Below the pieces are notes generated by a model that worked only from the letters and a program-made list of their open reading frames with translations, had not been told where the DNA came from and made no database searches. Below, piece by piece: positions 55,417 to 63,895 of a stretch of DNA of 64,000 nucleotides; position 1 is the first letter of the stretch; every line of letters starts with the position of its first letter. Made by a program: the position numbers and the translations under genes. The DNA is from Oceanobacillus sp. HTM 045. GTDB lineage: Bacteria; Pseudomonadota; Alphaproteobacteria; Rhodobacterales; Rhodobacteraceae. Where the stretch lies: positions 310,001 through 374,000 of the forward strand of contig WNWL01000003.1 of the NCBI GenBank assembly GCA_009733745.1. The letters run 5' to 3'.

Positions 55417-56424
55417 ATGCTCGACGCCTTCGACCGCTACCCACTCACATTCGGCCCCAGCCCGATCGAACCGCTGAACCGCCTCAGCGCCGATCTCGGC
55501 GGCGGGGTGGAGATCTGGGCCAAGCGGGAGGACTGCAATTCCGGCCTCGCTTTCGGCGGCAACAAGCTGCGCAAGCTCGAATACATCGTGCCGGACGCGA
55601 TTGCCGAGGGGGCAGACACGCTCGTCACCATCGGCGGCGTGCAGTCGAACCACACCCGCCAGGTCGCTGCGGTGGCCGCGAAGCTCGGGATGAAATGCCG
55701 CCTGGTGCAGGAAAGCTGGGTGCCGTTTCCGGACGCGGTCTACGACCGGGTCGGGAACATCCTGATGAGCCGGGTGATGGGCGCGGAGATCGAGTTGGTG
55801 GACGAGGGCTTCGACATCGGCATCCGCGAAAGCTGGGAGAACGCGCTGGAGGATGTGCGCGCGAAGGGCGGCAAGCCCTACGCGATCCCGGCGGGGGCGT
55901 CGGTGCACAAGTTCGGCGGGCTCGGCTATGTCGGCTTCGCCGAGGAGGTGCGTGCGCAGGAAGCGGAACTCGGGTTCAGGTTCGACTACATCGTCGTCTG
56001 CACCGTGACCGGTTCGACCCATGCCGGGATGATGGTCGGCTTCGCCGCCGACGGGCGGGCGAGGAACGTGGTCGGGATCGACGCCTCGCTGACGATCGAG
56101 CAGACCCGGGCGCAGGTGATGGAGATCGCTCGCAACACCGCGGACCTCGTGGGAGTGGAGATCTCGGAGGAGGACCTGACCCTGATCCCCGACTATGCCT
56201 ACCCGGCCTACGGCGTGCCGTCGGAGGAGACCAACGCCGCCATCCGCCGGGTGGCGCGGCTGGAAGGGATGATGACCGACCCCGTCTACGAGGGGAAGTC
56301 GATGCAGGGGCTGATCGGGCTGGTCGAGAAGGGCTGGTTCCCCGCCGGCTCGCGCGTGCTCTACGCCCATCTCGGCGGCGTTCCGGCGATCAACGGGTAC
56401 AGCTACCTGTACCGGAACGGCTAG
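55417..56424 (+). CDS. acdS: 1-aminocyclopropane-1-carboxylate deaminase
   Basis: A 335-residue PLP enzyme that breaks ACC, the ethylene precursor, to 2-oxobutyrate and ammonia. The PLP Lys is K50 ([10 protein letters not shown]) and the catalytic Ser is S77 (V-Q-S-N-H-T-R). Tyr291-Glu292 (P-V-Y-E-G-K-S-M) and Leu319 (A-H-L-G-G) match Y294, E295 and L322 of characterised ACC deaminases, which separate them from D-cysteine desulfhydrases. The start at 55417 has AGGAGA upstream. This suggests contact with plants or algae. Confidence 0.92.
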   Translation: MLDAFDRYPLTFGPSPIEPLNRLSADLGGGVEIWAKREDCNSGLAFGGNKLRKLEYIVPDAIAEGADTLVTIGGVQSNHTRQVAAVAAKLGMKCRLVQESWVPFPDAVYDRVGNILMSRVMGAEIELVDEGFDIGIRESWENALEDVRAKGGKPYAIPAGASVHKFGGLGYVGFAEEVRAQEAELGFRFDYIVVCTVTGSTHAGMMVGFAADGRARNVVGIDASLTIEQTRAQVMEIARNTADLVGVEISEEDLTLIPDYAYPAYGVPSEETNAAIRRVARLEGMMTDPVYEGKSMQGLIGLVEKGWFPAGSRVLYAHLGGVPAINGYSYLYRNG

Positions 56425-56443
56425 GACGGGTCGGCGTCGCCGG

Positions 56444-57091
56444 TTACCGCTTGCCGCAGAGGCGGAACCGGCAGACGGCGTCGCCGCGCACCATGCAGGC
56501 CTCGTGGTCGATGCCGGTCCCGAGGCTTTCCTCCAGCATCGCGATGTCGAAGCGGCAGACCTGCGGGTGCCGCTCGGCCAGCTTGTGAAACACGCAGTTG
56601 CTGGCCTCGATCGCGCGCGGCTCTCCCGGCGCCGCCTCCGCCGCGCGTGCGTCGTAGCCGAGGTCCTTCATCCGCGCGACGACGGTGGCGAGCCGGTCCT
56701 CCAGGCTGGCTGCGGGGGTGGTGAGGGTCTTGCCGACGGCTACCCCCATTTCTGCCAGTTGCGCACCCAGCTTCTCCGGCCCGACCTGTTGCGCAAGCGT
56801 CTGGATCAGCAGGTCGGAGAACCAGCTGTACTGGCGGGGAAAGCTCTCGCGGCCTGCTTCGGTCAGGCTGAACTGAAGCTCCGGACGCCCGCCCGACGAG
56901 CGGAGCGCCTTGCGCGCCACGAGGCCGTCCCGTTCCAGCAGGGTGAGTTGCTGGCGCACGCCGCTCCGGCTGATCCCGATGGTGTCGGCCAGCGCCTCCA
57001 CCGTGCACCCCGCCCCGCTGGACGCGATGGCCCCGAGAATCTGGCTCCGCGTGTCGCCAGCCTTCGCCGCCACACCGGATTCGCTCTGCAT
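56444..57091 (-). CDS. SufR-like transcriptional regulator with Cys cluster
   Basis: A 215-residue regulator with a winged helix (T-I-G-I-S-R-S-G-V-R-Q-Q-L-T-L-L-E-R-D-G-L-V near residue 40). The C-terminal part has Cys in S-N-C-V-F-H, V-C-R-F-D, E-A-C-M-V and V-C-R-F-R-L-C. The order resembles the Fe-S-sensing end of SufR-type repressors. The start was taken at MQSESG; a longer frame to 57139 is possible. It is divergent from a secreted protein gene with a direct repeat in between. A redox- or iron-linked role is inferred. Confidence 0.75.
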   Translation of the reverse strand: MQSESGVAAKAGDTRSQILGAIASSGAGCTVEALADTIGISRSGVRQQLTLLERDGLVARKALRSSGGRPELQFSLTEAGRESFPRQYSWFSDLLIQTLAQQVGPEKLGAQLAEMGVAVGKTLTTPAASLEDRLATVVARMKDLGYDARAAEAAPGEPRAIEASNCVFHKLAERHPQVCRFDIAMLEESLGTGIDHEACMVRGDAVCRFRLCGKR

Positions 57092-57160
57092 CGAAGGATG
57101 CTCCCTGACCTGCTCACCGGCGCGGAAGGTAGCATTCACGCGGGTGCGGCGTCAATTTAG

Positions 57161-57175
57161 ACAGTTAAAACAGTT
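57161..57175. promoter_or_regulatory. Direct repeat in the AT-rich gap between the SufR-like gene and the secreted protein gene
   Basis: ACAGTT-N3-ACAGTT, a 9-base-period direct repeat, sits in the most AT-rich stretch of the intergenic region. It is a candidate operator for the SufR-like regulator acting on one or both divergent genes. Confidence 0.35.
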
Positions 57176-57259
57176 TTTGCTTTCTTTTCTGGTTTCCGGT
57201 GATACGGTCCCGCCCGTCAGCCCCGGCGTGGTGCCGGGTTGCAAGCATCGGAGGAACCC

Positions 57260-57991
57260 ATGCCCACCCCCAGAACAGTTGCCGCCGGTCTCACCCTGAG
57301 CTTGGCGCTGGGCGGCGCGGTCGCTCTCGCGCCCTGGACGGAACCCGCCAGCGCCGCCCCGGCTTCGTGGTCGGCCACGCACGCGAGCAGTGTCTGCGGG
57401 CCCGATCTCGCGGCTCTCGTGCACGAGGCCGCCCTGGCCGATGGCGCGTCCGAGAGCGCCACGCTGACCGCGACCAAGGCGGTGCTACGCGACCTTTGGG
57501 TCGGGCATGTCTTCTGGGTCCGCAGCGTCGTCGTTGCCCGGTTCGACGGGAACGCGGCAGCCGAGGCCGCGGCGGAGGCGGAGGTCGTGGCGAATGCGAA
57601 GGATCTCGCCGCTTCCATCGAGCCGTTCTACGGCGCGGAGGCGCGCGATGCGCTGTTCGAACTGCTCGCAGGCCACTACGGCGCGGTGAAGGCCTATCTC
57701 GACGCGGCGTCCGGCGACACGGGTGGCGAGCAGGCGGCGCTCGATGCGCTGCTGGACAACGCCGCGAAGCTCGCCGGCTTCCTCAGCACCGCCAATCCGA
57801 ACTGGCCGGAAGAGGAGCTGCTGGAGCTCCTGCAGATGCACGGCGGGCACCATATCGGCCAGATCGAGCATCTCGCCGCGGACGAATACGCAGAGGAGGC
57901 CGAGGTCTGGTCGGCGATGACCGGGCACATGTACGTCATCGCCGACGCGCTGGCCGAGGGTCTCGCGGCGCAGTTCCCGGACAGGTTCTGA
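57260..57991 (+). CDS. Secreted, mostly helical protein with His residues
   Basis: A 243-residue protein with a signal peptide (A-A-G-L-T-L-S-L-A-L-G-G-A-V-A-L-A). It is predicted to be mostly helical, with W-V-G-H-V-F-W near residue 85, G-H-Y-G near 137 and M-H-G-G-H-H-I-G-Q-I-E-H-L near 193, spaced as in metal- or haem-binding helical bundles. No family was identified with certainty. It has a GGAGGA ribosome site and is divergent from the SufR-like gene, which may control it. Confidence 0.7.
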   Translation: MPTPRTVAAGLTLSLALGGAVALAPWTEPASAAPASWSATHASSVCGPDLAALVHEAALADGASESATLTATKAVLRDLWVGHVFWVRSVVVARFDGNAAAEAAAEAEVVANAKDLAASIEPFYGAEARDALFELLAGHYGAVKAYLDAASGDTGGEQAALDALLDNAAKLAGFLSTANPNWPEEELLELLQMHGGHHIGQIEHLAADEYAEEAEVWSAMTGHMYVIADALAEGLAAQFPDRF

Positions 57992-58039
57992 GCGCGATCC
58001 CGTGCGAGTTGCCGGCCCGCAGAGGGCCGGCCGACCGGC

Positions 58040-58798
58040 TCAGATCAGCCCGACCCTGCGGCGGATCTCCTCCTGCCGCAGGCTCACGTCGGTCCCGGCG
58101 AACTCGGCCGCGTCGGCGGTGCAGAGCCATACAATGGCCTTCGCGGCCCAGTCGGGCGGGATGTGGGCGGAGGGGTCGAGGCGGGACACCGGGTTGATGC
58201 CGGACGCCTTGATCATGACCTGCATCTCGGTCGCCACCGTGCCGGGCGACAGGCCGACCACGCGGACGGAACCTGTCGCCTCGCGGTCCGCGCAGCGGGT
58301 CAGCATCGCGGCGGCGGCCTTGGAGGCGCAGTAGTGGCTCCATCCCTCCAGTGGGCTGGTGGCCGCGCCGGAGGAGATGTTGACGATCACGCCCGTGCCC
58401 TGCGCCTGCATCGGCGGCAGGGCGGCGCGGATGCCGTGATAGGTGCCCTTGAAGTTGATGTCGGTCGCCCTGCCCCAGGCCTCCGGGTCGGATTTCGCAA
58501 GCAGGCCAATGGGTTCGATCACGCCGGCGTTGTTCACCAGCACGTCGATCCGGCCATAGGCGGCGCGGCATTCCTCGACCGCGCGGGCGACGTCGGCATA
58601 GCTGGACACGTCGCAGGGCACCGCCTTCGCCTTGCCCCCGTTGGCGCGGATCTCGGCCGCGAGCGCGTCGATATCGCCGCTCGAACGGGCGCAAAGCACT
58701 GTTTTCGCACCGTTATTCGCGAACTCCCGCGCCGCCGCCGCGCCGATCCCGCGGCTTGCGCCGGTGATGACGACGGCCTTTCCCTCGATCTCGTTCAT
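58040..58798 (-). CDS. SDR family oxidoreductase
   Basis: A 252-residue short-chain dehydrogenase: T-G-A-S-R-G-I-G near residue 13 binds the cofactor, N-N-A-G-V near 90, and the catalytic Tyr-Lys in Y-C-A-S-K near 155. Substrate unknown. It is the last gene of a minus-strand cluster of five and its ATG overlaps the stop of the preceding gene. Confidence 0.9.
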   Translation of the reverse strand: MNEIEGKAVVITGASRGIGAAAAREFANNGAKTVLCARSSGDIDALAAEIRANGGKAKAVPCDVSSYADVARAVEECRAAYGRIDVLVNNAGVIEPIGLLAKSDPEAWGRATDINFKGTYHGIRAALPPMQAQGTGVIVNISSGAATSPLEGWSHYCASKAAAAMLTRCADREATGSVRVVGLSPGTVATEMQVMIKASGINPVSRLDPSAHIPPDWAAKAIVWLCTADAAEFAGTDVSLRQEEIRRRVGLI

Positions 58799-59715
58799 GC
58801 GAAACTCTCCTCACGGGCGCGGACGATGCGGCTCATGGTCTCGTTGCAGGGTGTGGGCACGCCCTTCTCGCGGCCCCGGGACACCACCATTCCGTTGATG
58901 AAGTCCAGTTCCGAGCGCCGGCCGGCCATGTGATCGAGCAGCATGGAGGGACGCGCACCGGGAATGTGGCTGGCGAAATCGGCGATGTAAGCCTCTGGAT
59001 CGTCAAAGGAAATCGCGACGCCGTGAGCCCTGGCCACCTCCCACGCCTCGCGCCCGCAGCCAAGTACGACGGCCCTTGTGCCGGGATCTGCCATCATTTC
59101 TCCGACGGTGCGGCCGAAGGCGGTGCAGGGGGCGGAGAAGGAGGAGTTGCAGATGAACTTCTCCCAGACCAGCCGCTCGATGTCCTCGTAGGCCGCGGCC
59201 TTGAAACCCGCGCCCTGCCAGAGCGAGAGGATTTCACCGAGGCGGTGACTTCCTCCCCCGACGGCTTCACCGAGGCGGATCAGTTTCATGCCGTTGTGAT
59301 GCGCGTGGCCCGGCCCCTTCATCGACGCGCCGAACCCTTCCGCCACGCCGACCATGATCCGCTCGCGGGGCATCACCTCCGCCGCGCGGTCGACCGCGCC
59401 GAGGCCGTTCTGCATGACGAGCACCGGCGTCTCCGGCCCGAACAGCGCCTGCGACGCGGTCAGCGCCGCGGCGACCCCGTCGGCCTTGGTGGCGAGGACC
59501 ACCAGATCGCACGGTCCGGCCTCCGCCGCGCTGCGGGCGACATTGACCCGCACGGTGCGGTCGTCCGAGGCGCCTTCCACCCGCAACCCGTTGGCTTCCA
59601 TGGCATCGAGATGCGCGGCCCAGGCGTCGAGCACCCAGACCTCGTTGCCCGCGTCGGCCATGAGGACGGCGTAGACCGAGCCCATGGCCCCCGTTCCGAG
59701 AATGGCGACCTTCAC
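58795..59715 (-). CDS. Ketopantoate reductase-like dehydrogenase (ApbA/PanE family)
   Basis: A 306-residue NADPH-dependent enzyme. The dinucleotide loop is I-L-G-T-G-A-M-G-S-V-Y-A near residue 6, the middle has V-L-A-T-K-A-D-G and Q-N-G-L-G, and the catalytic-Lys region is L-V-W-E-K-F-I-C-N-S near residue 180. It starts at a GTG overlapping the upstream stop. Its membership in a cluster with an amidinotransferase suggests a role other than pantothenate synthesis. Confidence 0.85.
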   Translation of the reverse strand: MKVAILGTGAMGSVYAVLMADAGNEVWVLDAWAAHLDAMEANGLRVEGASDDRTVRVNVARSAAEAGPCDLVVLATKADGVAAALTASQALFGPETPVLVMQNGLGAVDRAAEVMPRERIMVGVAEGFGASMKGPGHAHHNGMKLIRLGEAVGGGSHRLGEILSLWQGAGFKAAAYEDIERLVWEKFICNSSFSAPCTAFGRTVGEMMADPGTRAVVLGCGREAWEVARAHGVAISFDDPEAYIADFASHIPGARPSMLLDHMAGRRSELDFINGMVVSRGREKGVPTPCNETMSRIVRAREESFA

Positions 59716-60059
59716 GCGGTCTGGCCCTCGGCATTCTCGGGGAAGATCACCGAGGCGACGTCGTACATCACCGGCTCGAAGGACCGGCAGAACTGGGTGA
59801 GCTGGCGGCTGCGCTCGCGCATCTCGGGGGTGCGCAGCATGGCGAGGAAGTCCTCCCGGCGCTCCCACTGCGAGTAGTTGGCGATGCGGGTGCGCGCGTC
59901 GTTGACGTGCAGGCCCGCGGCAACGAAGCCGGGCTGGTGGCGGATGAAGTTGTCGAAGGCGTCGGACAGGGCCTCCAGCAGGTCGTCGCACATCCCCGGG
60001 TTGGTCTCGAAGGTGGTGATGACCGTCTGTCGGTCGCTGTCGCGCGTGATGATCGGCAT
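59712..60059 (-). CDS. Antibiotic biosynthesis monooxygenase (ABM) domain protein
   Basis: A 115-residue ABM-fold protein: V-I-T-T-F-E-T-N-P-G-M near residue 13, H-Q-P-G-F-V-A-A-G-L-H near 40 and the block I-A-N-Y-S-Q-W-E-R-R-E-D-F. Such proteins are small oxygenases or ligand-binding partners. The next gene overlaps its stop. A 73-base gap separates it from the homocysteine S-methyltransferase gene. Confidence 0.85.
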   Translation of the reverse strand: MPIITRDSDRQTVITTFETNPGMCDDLLEALSDAFDNFIRHQPGFVAAGLHVNDARTRIANYSQWERREDFLAMLRTPEMRERSRQLTQFCRSFEPVMYDVASVIFPENAEGQTA

Positions 60060-60132
60060 GGTGCGTTTCCCGTTTTCGGGAAGTGTATCACCGGTTTAGC
60101 CCTGCTGAACAGGGAGGTGGATCACGCGTTGG

Positions 60133-60999
60133 TCAGTGGCCGAACGCGCCGGTGGCGGCGAGCGCCGCGACATGCGCGGGGCCGATGCCGCAGCAGCCCC
60201 CGGCGATGGTCGCGCCGGCGTCGAGCCAGTCGCGCACATGCATGGCGTAGGCGTCCGGGGTGAGGTCGGCGCGGGTACCGAGCGCGGAGATTCCGTCGCG
60301 GATGGTCCAGCCCGCCGGGATCGCGCCGAAGGCGTTGGAGTAGGCGCCGAAGGGCGGACCCATCCGCGCCAGATCGCCCATCGCCGCCGTCGCGACTTCC
60401 GGCGCGCAGCAGTTGACGAGCACCGCTTCGGGGCCGGTGTGGCGGACCGCCGCCCATGCCCCGGCCAGCGTCTCGCCGCTGCGGAGGAGGCCATCGTCCC
60501 GCAGGCACCAGGAGACCCAGACCGGCCTGCCCGCCGCGCTTGCCGCCTCGGCGGCGGCGCGGGCCTCCTCCGGGGTGGTCATGGTCTCGCAGATGAAGAG
60601 GTCCACGAGCGGCTCCATCAGCGCCGCGTGTTCGGCGTAAGTGGCCTTGATCGTTGCGAAATCTCCCACGCCCTCGGGCCGGTAGCTGCCGTGGAGGGGC
60701 GGGAGGGAGCCGGCCACCCGCACGCCGCCGGGCGCGGCTCCGCGCGCCGCGCGGCAGGCCGCCAGCACCATCTCCCCCCAGCGCGCGGCGCGGTCTTCCG
60801 GCAGGCGCTGGCGCACGGTGGCGTAGGTGTTGGTGGTGATGACCCGCGCTCCGGCGGCGATGTAGTCGCGGTGGAGGCGCTCCACCTCGCCCGGCGCATC
60901 GAGATTGGCCGTGGCGGGGAGGAGCGCGGTGTCCTCCCCGCCGAGCCGGTTGCGCAGTTCGCCGCCGATGGCGCCGTCGAGCAGCACGGGGCGGGTCAT
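60133..60999 (-). CDS. Homocysteine S-methyltransferase family protein
   Basis: A 288-residue zinc methyltransferase. The zinc Cys residues are in V-N-C-C-A-P near residue 200 and A-G-G-C-C-G-I-G-P near 270, and the start has L-L-D-G-A-I-G-G-E-L. The methyl donor (S-methylmethionine, betaine or another thetin) cannot be told. It overlaps the amidinotransferase stop (ATGA). Confidence 0.88.
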   Translation of the reverse strand: MTRPVLLDGAIGGELRNRLGGEDTALLPATANLDAPGEVERLHRDYIAAGARVITTNTYATVRQRLPEDRAARWGEMVLAACRAARGAAPGGVRVAGSLPPLHGSYRPEGVGDFATIKATYAEHAALMEPLVDLFICETMTTPEEARAAAEAASAAGRPVWVSWCLRDDGLLRSGETLAGAWAAVRHTGPEAVLVNCCAPEVATAAMGDLARMGPPFGAYSNAFGAIPAGWTIRDGISALGTRADLTPDAYAMHVRDWLDAGATIAGGCCGIGPAHVAALAATGAFGH

Positions 61000-62105
61000 T
61001 GGACTGGGAAGTAGTCCTCGCACGTCCCCTCGCGGCGGACGTCGGCGGTGCAGCAGTGCAGGCCACCGCCGAAGGCGTAGGCGTCGCGAAGCTCCACCGG
61101 GATGACCTCCTGACCGAGCCGGTCGAGCTGCTCCATCTGCCAGGTCTCGCTGGCCTCGACGCAGACGGTCTTGGGGTCGAGCACCAGCACGTTCATCGAC
61201 AGCCAGACCGAGGAGTAGCAGAGCGGCGGCGGCGCGTTATGGGCGGGCTGGGCGGCGTCGACGATCTCCCAGCCGTTGCGCTCGAACATCTCGCGCTGGT
61301 CCTGCGGCAGTTTCCGCTGCGGGTTGTTGAGTATCAGGCCAGGGCGGATCGGGGTGAAGGTGGCGTCGATATGGATCGGGTAAGGGTCGCCGGGGAAGTT
61401 CACCGCGTGCACCCGGTGGTCGGGGAAATGGCGGCGAAGCCACTCTATCCCCTTGAGATTGGTGGTGAATCCGTGCTGGACGACGAGGTCGCGGCCGAAG
61501 CGGAGCACGTCCGCCGCGTCGAACAGGGGTTCCTCCTCGGTGGTGACGAAGAACTTCTCCGCGGTCCATTCCAGCCGCTTCTCCACGCCGATCTTCTCGG
61601 AGAGGTAGTCGGGGCGGTAGTCGGCATCGGTCAGGCGCGGCTTGGGCGCGGTCTCGTGGCGGAAGGCGGGGTCCTCGTCGAAATAGCGCTGCAGCAGCGG
61701 GCGGTAGCAGAGGTACTCGAACCAGCGGCAGCGGTAGCTCATGGTCGCTTCGAGGATCTCGTTGCCGACCGTCAGCAGCACGTCGCGCGGCGGCATGCAG
61801 CCGAACTGCGAACCCGTTGAAAAGTCGGGGGTCTGCACCGGCTCGGAGAAGTCGATCGGGGTCGGGCGGTCGACCGTGACGCCGCGCTTGCGGAGCAGGC
61901 CGGCGAAGTTGTCGAGCAGTTCGTTGGCGCGGTCGATCGTCTCCTGCGGGCGCATCCCCCACTGGCCGCGCATGTCGCTGTCTTCCGGCACCTTGGCGTC
62001 GAGCGCGGGCTCGGGCGGGGGAATGTGACAGCCGTCGGCGCGGCCGACGATGACGTGGCGGAGCGGGTCCCACTCGTTCCAGGACGATACTTTCGTTGCG
62101 GTCAT
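60996..62105 (-). CDS. Amidinotransferase (glycine/inosamine amidinotransferase-like)
   Basis: A 369-residue enzyme of the guanidino-group-modifying superfamily. Asp196 (L-F-D-A-A-D-V), His245 (H-I-D-A-T-F) and Cys351 (G-G-L-H-C-C-T-A-D-V-R-R) match the triad of L-arginine:glycine amidinotransferase. It may transfer the amidino group of arginine to an amine acceptor that is not identified. The start at 62105 (MTATKVSSWNEWDPL) is supported by the typical first block. It heads the five-gene cluster. Confidence 0.88.
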   Translation of the reverse strand: MTATKVSSWNEWDPLRHVIVGRADGCHIPPPEPALDAKVPEDSDMRGQWGMRPQETIDRANELLDNFAGLLRKRGVTVDRPTPIDFSEPVQTPDFSTGSQFGCMPPRDVLLTVGNEILEATMSYRCRWFEYLCYRPLLQRYFDEDPAFRHETAPKPRLTDADYRPDYLSEKIGVEKRLEWTAEKFFVTTEEEPLFDAADVLRFGRDLVVQHGFTTNLKGIEWLRRHFPDHRVHAVNFPGDPYPIHIDATFTPIRPGLILNNPQRKLPQDQREMFERNGWEIVDAAQPAHNAPPPLCYSSVWLSMNVLVLDPKTVCVEASETWQMEQLDRLGQEVIPVELRDAYAFGGGLHCCTADVRREGTCEDYFPVQ

Positions 62106-62159
62106 GCGGCGCCTCCCTCGCGCCATGTCACCCCACCGGCCCCGCGAGACAAGGATTTT

Positions 62160-62284
62160 GTGACCGGGTGACATCGCCCCCGGCGGGAGGTGACATTCCG
62201 GTGCCGCGGAAGGTGACATCCAGAGTGTCGCCCGCTTCCCGAAAGGAACCGCATTTCACCGCCAGGGGTGAAATGGCCCGATTC
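62160..62284 (+). repeat. Dispersed intergenic palindromic repeat, copy 3
   Basis: ATTTCACC-N6-GGTGAAAT (62253-62274) is a perfect 8-bp hairpin, preceded by GGAACCGC and TCCCGAAA as in copy 2. Upstream, GGTGACAT occurs at 62167, 62189 and 62212, spaced 22 and 23 bases, with a further GTGAC at 62160. It occupies most of the gap between pyk and the amidinotransferase gene. Confidence 0.72.
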
Positions 62285-62319
62285 CCAGCAGGTGCAGGGG
62301 AGACGCCGGACGGCCCCCT

Positions 62320-63774
62320 CTACTCCGTCCAGCCCTCGTAGATCATGCGCTCCTCGACCGGGGCGACGCGGAGGATGTTGGTGGAGCCGGGGACGTTGAA
62401 CGGCACGCCGGCGGTGACGACGATGCGGTGACCCTTGTTCTCCTCGGCGAGGCCCATCTCCTTCACCGCGCGGGCGGCGTTGACGACGGCGAGCTTGAAG
62501 CGGTCGACCGGCGGGCTGATGGTGCAGTGCAGGCCCCAGACGAGGGTGAGGCGCCGGGCCGTCTCGGGGACCGGGGTCAGCGCCACGACGGGCACCTTCG
62601 GCCGCTCGCGCGCGGCGCGGATGGCGGTGGTGCCGGAATGGCTGAAGCAGCAGATCGCGCGGACGTTGATCGTCTCGGCGACCTCGCGGGCGGCGGCGGT
62701 GATGGCGTCGGCGACGGTGTCGCGGGCCGGGCCGCGGCTGGCCTCGATGATCTGGCGGAAGCGGGGGTCGTTGTCGACCTCGCGGGCGACCGAATCCATC
62801 ATCGCGACCGCCTCGACCGGGTACTGGCCGGCGGCGCTCTCGGCGGAGAGCATCACCGCGTCGCTGCCCTCGTAGATGGCGTGTGCGACGTCAGACACCT
62901 CGGCCCGCGTCGGCACCGGCGAGTTGACCATCGATTCGAGCATCTGGGTTGCGACGATGACCGGCTTGCCGGCGGCGCGGCACTTGCGGACCATCATCTT
63001 CTGCAGCGGCGGCACCTCGTAGATCGGCAGCTCGACACCGAGATCGCCGCGGGCGACCATGATGCCGTCGACCTCCTCGAGGATCTCGTCGAAGCGGCGC
63101 ACGGCGGCGGGCTTCTCGACCTTGACCATCACCGCGACCTTGTGGTCGCCGATCAACTCGCGCGCCTCCTGCACGTCCTCCGGGCGCTGCACGAAGGAGA
63201 GCGCCAGCCAGTCGACGCCGAGGCCGAGCACGAAGTCGAGGTCGCGCCGGTCCTTCTCGGTCAGCGCGGCGAGCGGCAGCACCACGTCGGGCACGTTGAC
63301 GCCCTTGTTGTTGGAGATGCGCCCGCCGACGACCACCTCGCAGTCGGCGCTCTCGGCGTCGCAGCGCTCCACCTTGAGGCGGATGGTGCCGTCGTTCACG
63401 AGAAGCTGCGCGCCGGGCTCCAGCGCGGCGAAGATCTCGGGATGCGGAAGCTGGACCCGCTCGGCGGTACCGGGGCCGCCGTCGAGGTCGAAGCGGAACT
63501 TCTGGCCCGGCTCCAACTCGTGCCCGCCGTCGGCGAAGCTGCCGACGCGGAGCTTGGGCCCCTGCAGGTCGGCGAGGATGCCGATCGGGTTGCCGGTCTC
63601 GTGCTCGATCTCGCGGATGATCCGGTGCCGATCGGCGATGTCCTCGTGCGTGCCGTGCGACATGTTCAGGCGGAACACGTCCGCACCGGCCTCGTGAAGT
63701 GCCCTGATGCGCTCCCTCGTGGACGAGGAGGGCCCCAAGGTCGCGACGATCTTGACGTTTCGCTGACGTCCCAT
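62320..63774 (-). CDS. pyk: Pyruvate kinase
   Basis: A 484-residue glycolytic enzyme converting phosphoenolpyruvate and ADP to pyruvate and ATP. The start K-I-V-A-T-L-G-P-S-S, the substrate block R-L-N-M-S-H-G near residue 33 and the active-site lysine region V-M-V-K-V-E-K-P near 220 are clear. A-R-G-D-L-G-V-E-L-P is the magnesium and phosphate part. Normal length. It is divergent from an N-formylglutamate amidohydrolase gene. Confidence 0.97.
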   Translation of the reverse strand: MGRQRNVKIVATLGPSSSTRERIRALHEAGADVFRLNMSHGTHEDIADRHRIIREIEHETGNPIGILADLQGPKLRVGSFADGGHELEPGQKFRFDLDGGPGTAERVQLPHPEIFAALEPGAQLLVNDGTIRLKVERCDAESADCEVVVGGRISNNKGVNVPDVVLPLAALTEKDRRDLDFVLGLGVDWLALSFVQRPEDVQEARELIGDHKVAVMVKVEKPAAVRRFDEILEEVDGIMVARGDLGVELPIYEVPPLQKMMVRKCRAAGKPVIVATQMLESMVNSPVPTRAEVSDVAHAIYEGSDAVMLSAESAAGQYPVEAVAMMDSVAREVDNDPRFRQIIEASRGPARDTVADAITAAAREVAETINVRAICCFSHSGTTAIRAARERPKVPVVALTPVPETARRLTLVWGLHCTISPPVDRFKLAVVNAARAVKEMGLAEENKGHRIVVTAGVPFNVPGSTNILRVAPVEERMIYEGWTE

Positions 63775-63895
63775 GACTTCCCCAATCCGACATGGTTGCG
63801 CGTAGGTTGTGCGGAGTGTCTAGGACCGGTCCCCTCAAATCAAGGCCGGCGCCCGCCCGCTTGTGCCGCACTGCGGTAGCGGATAGAGGTGACGC

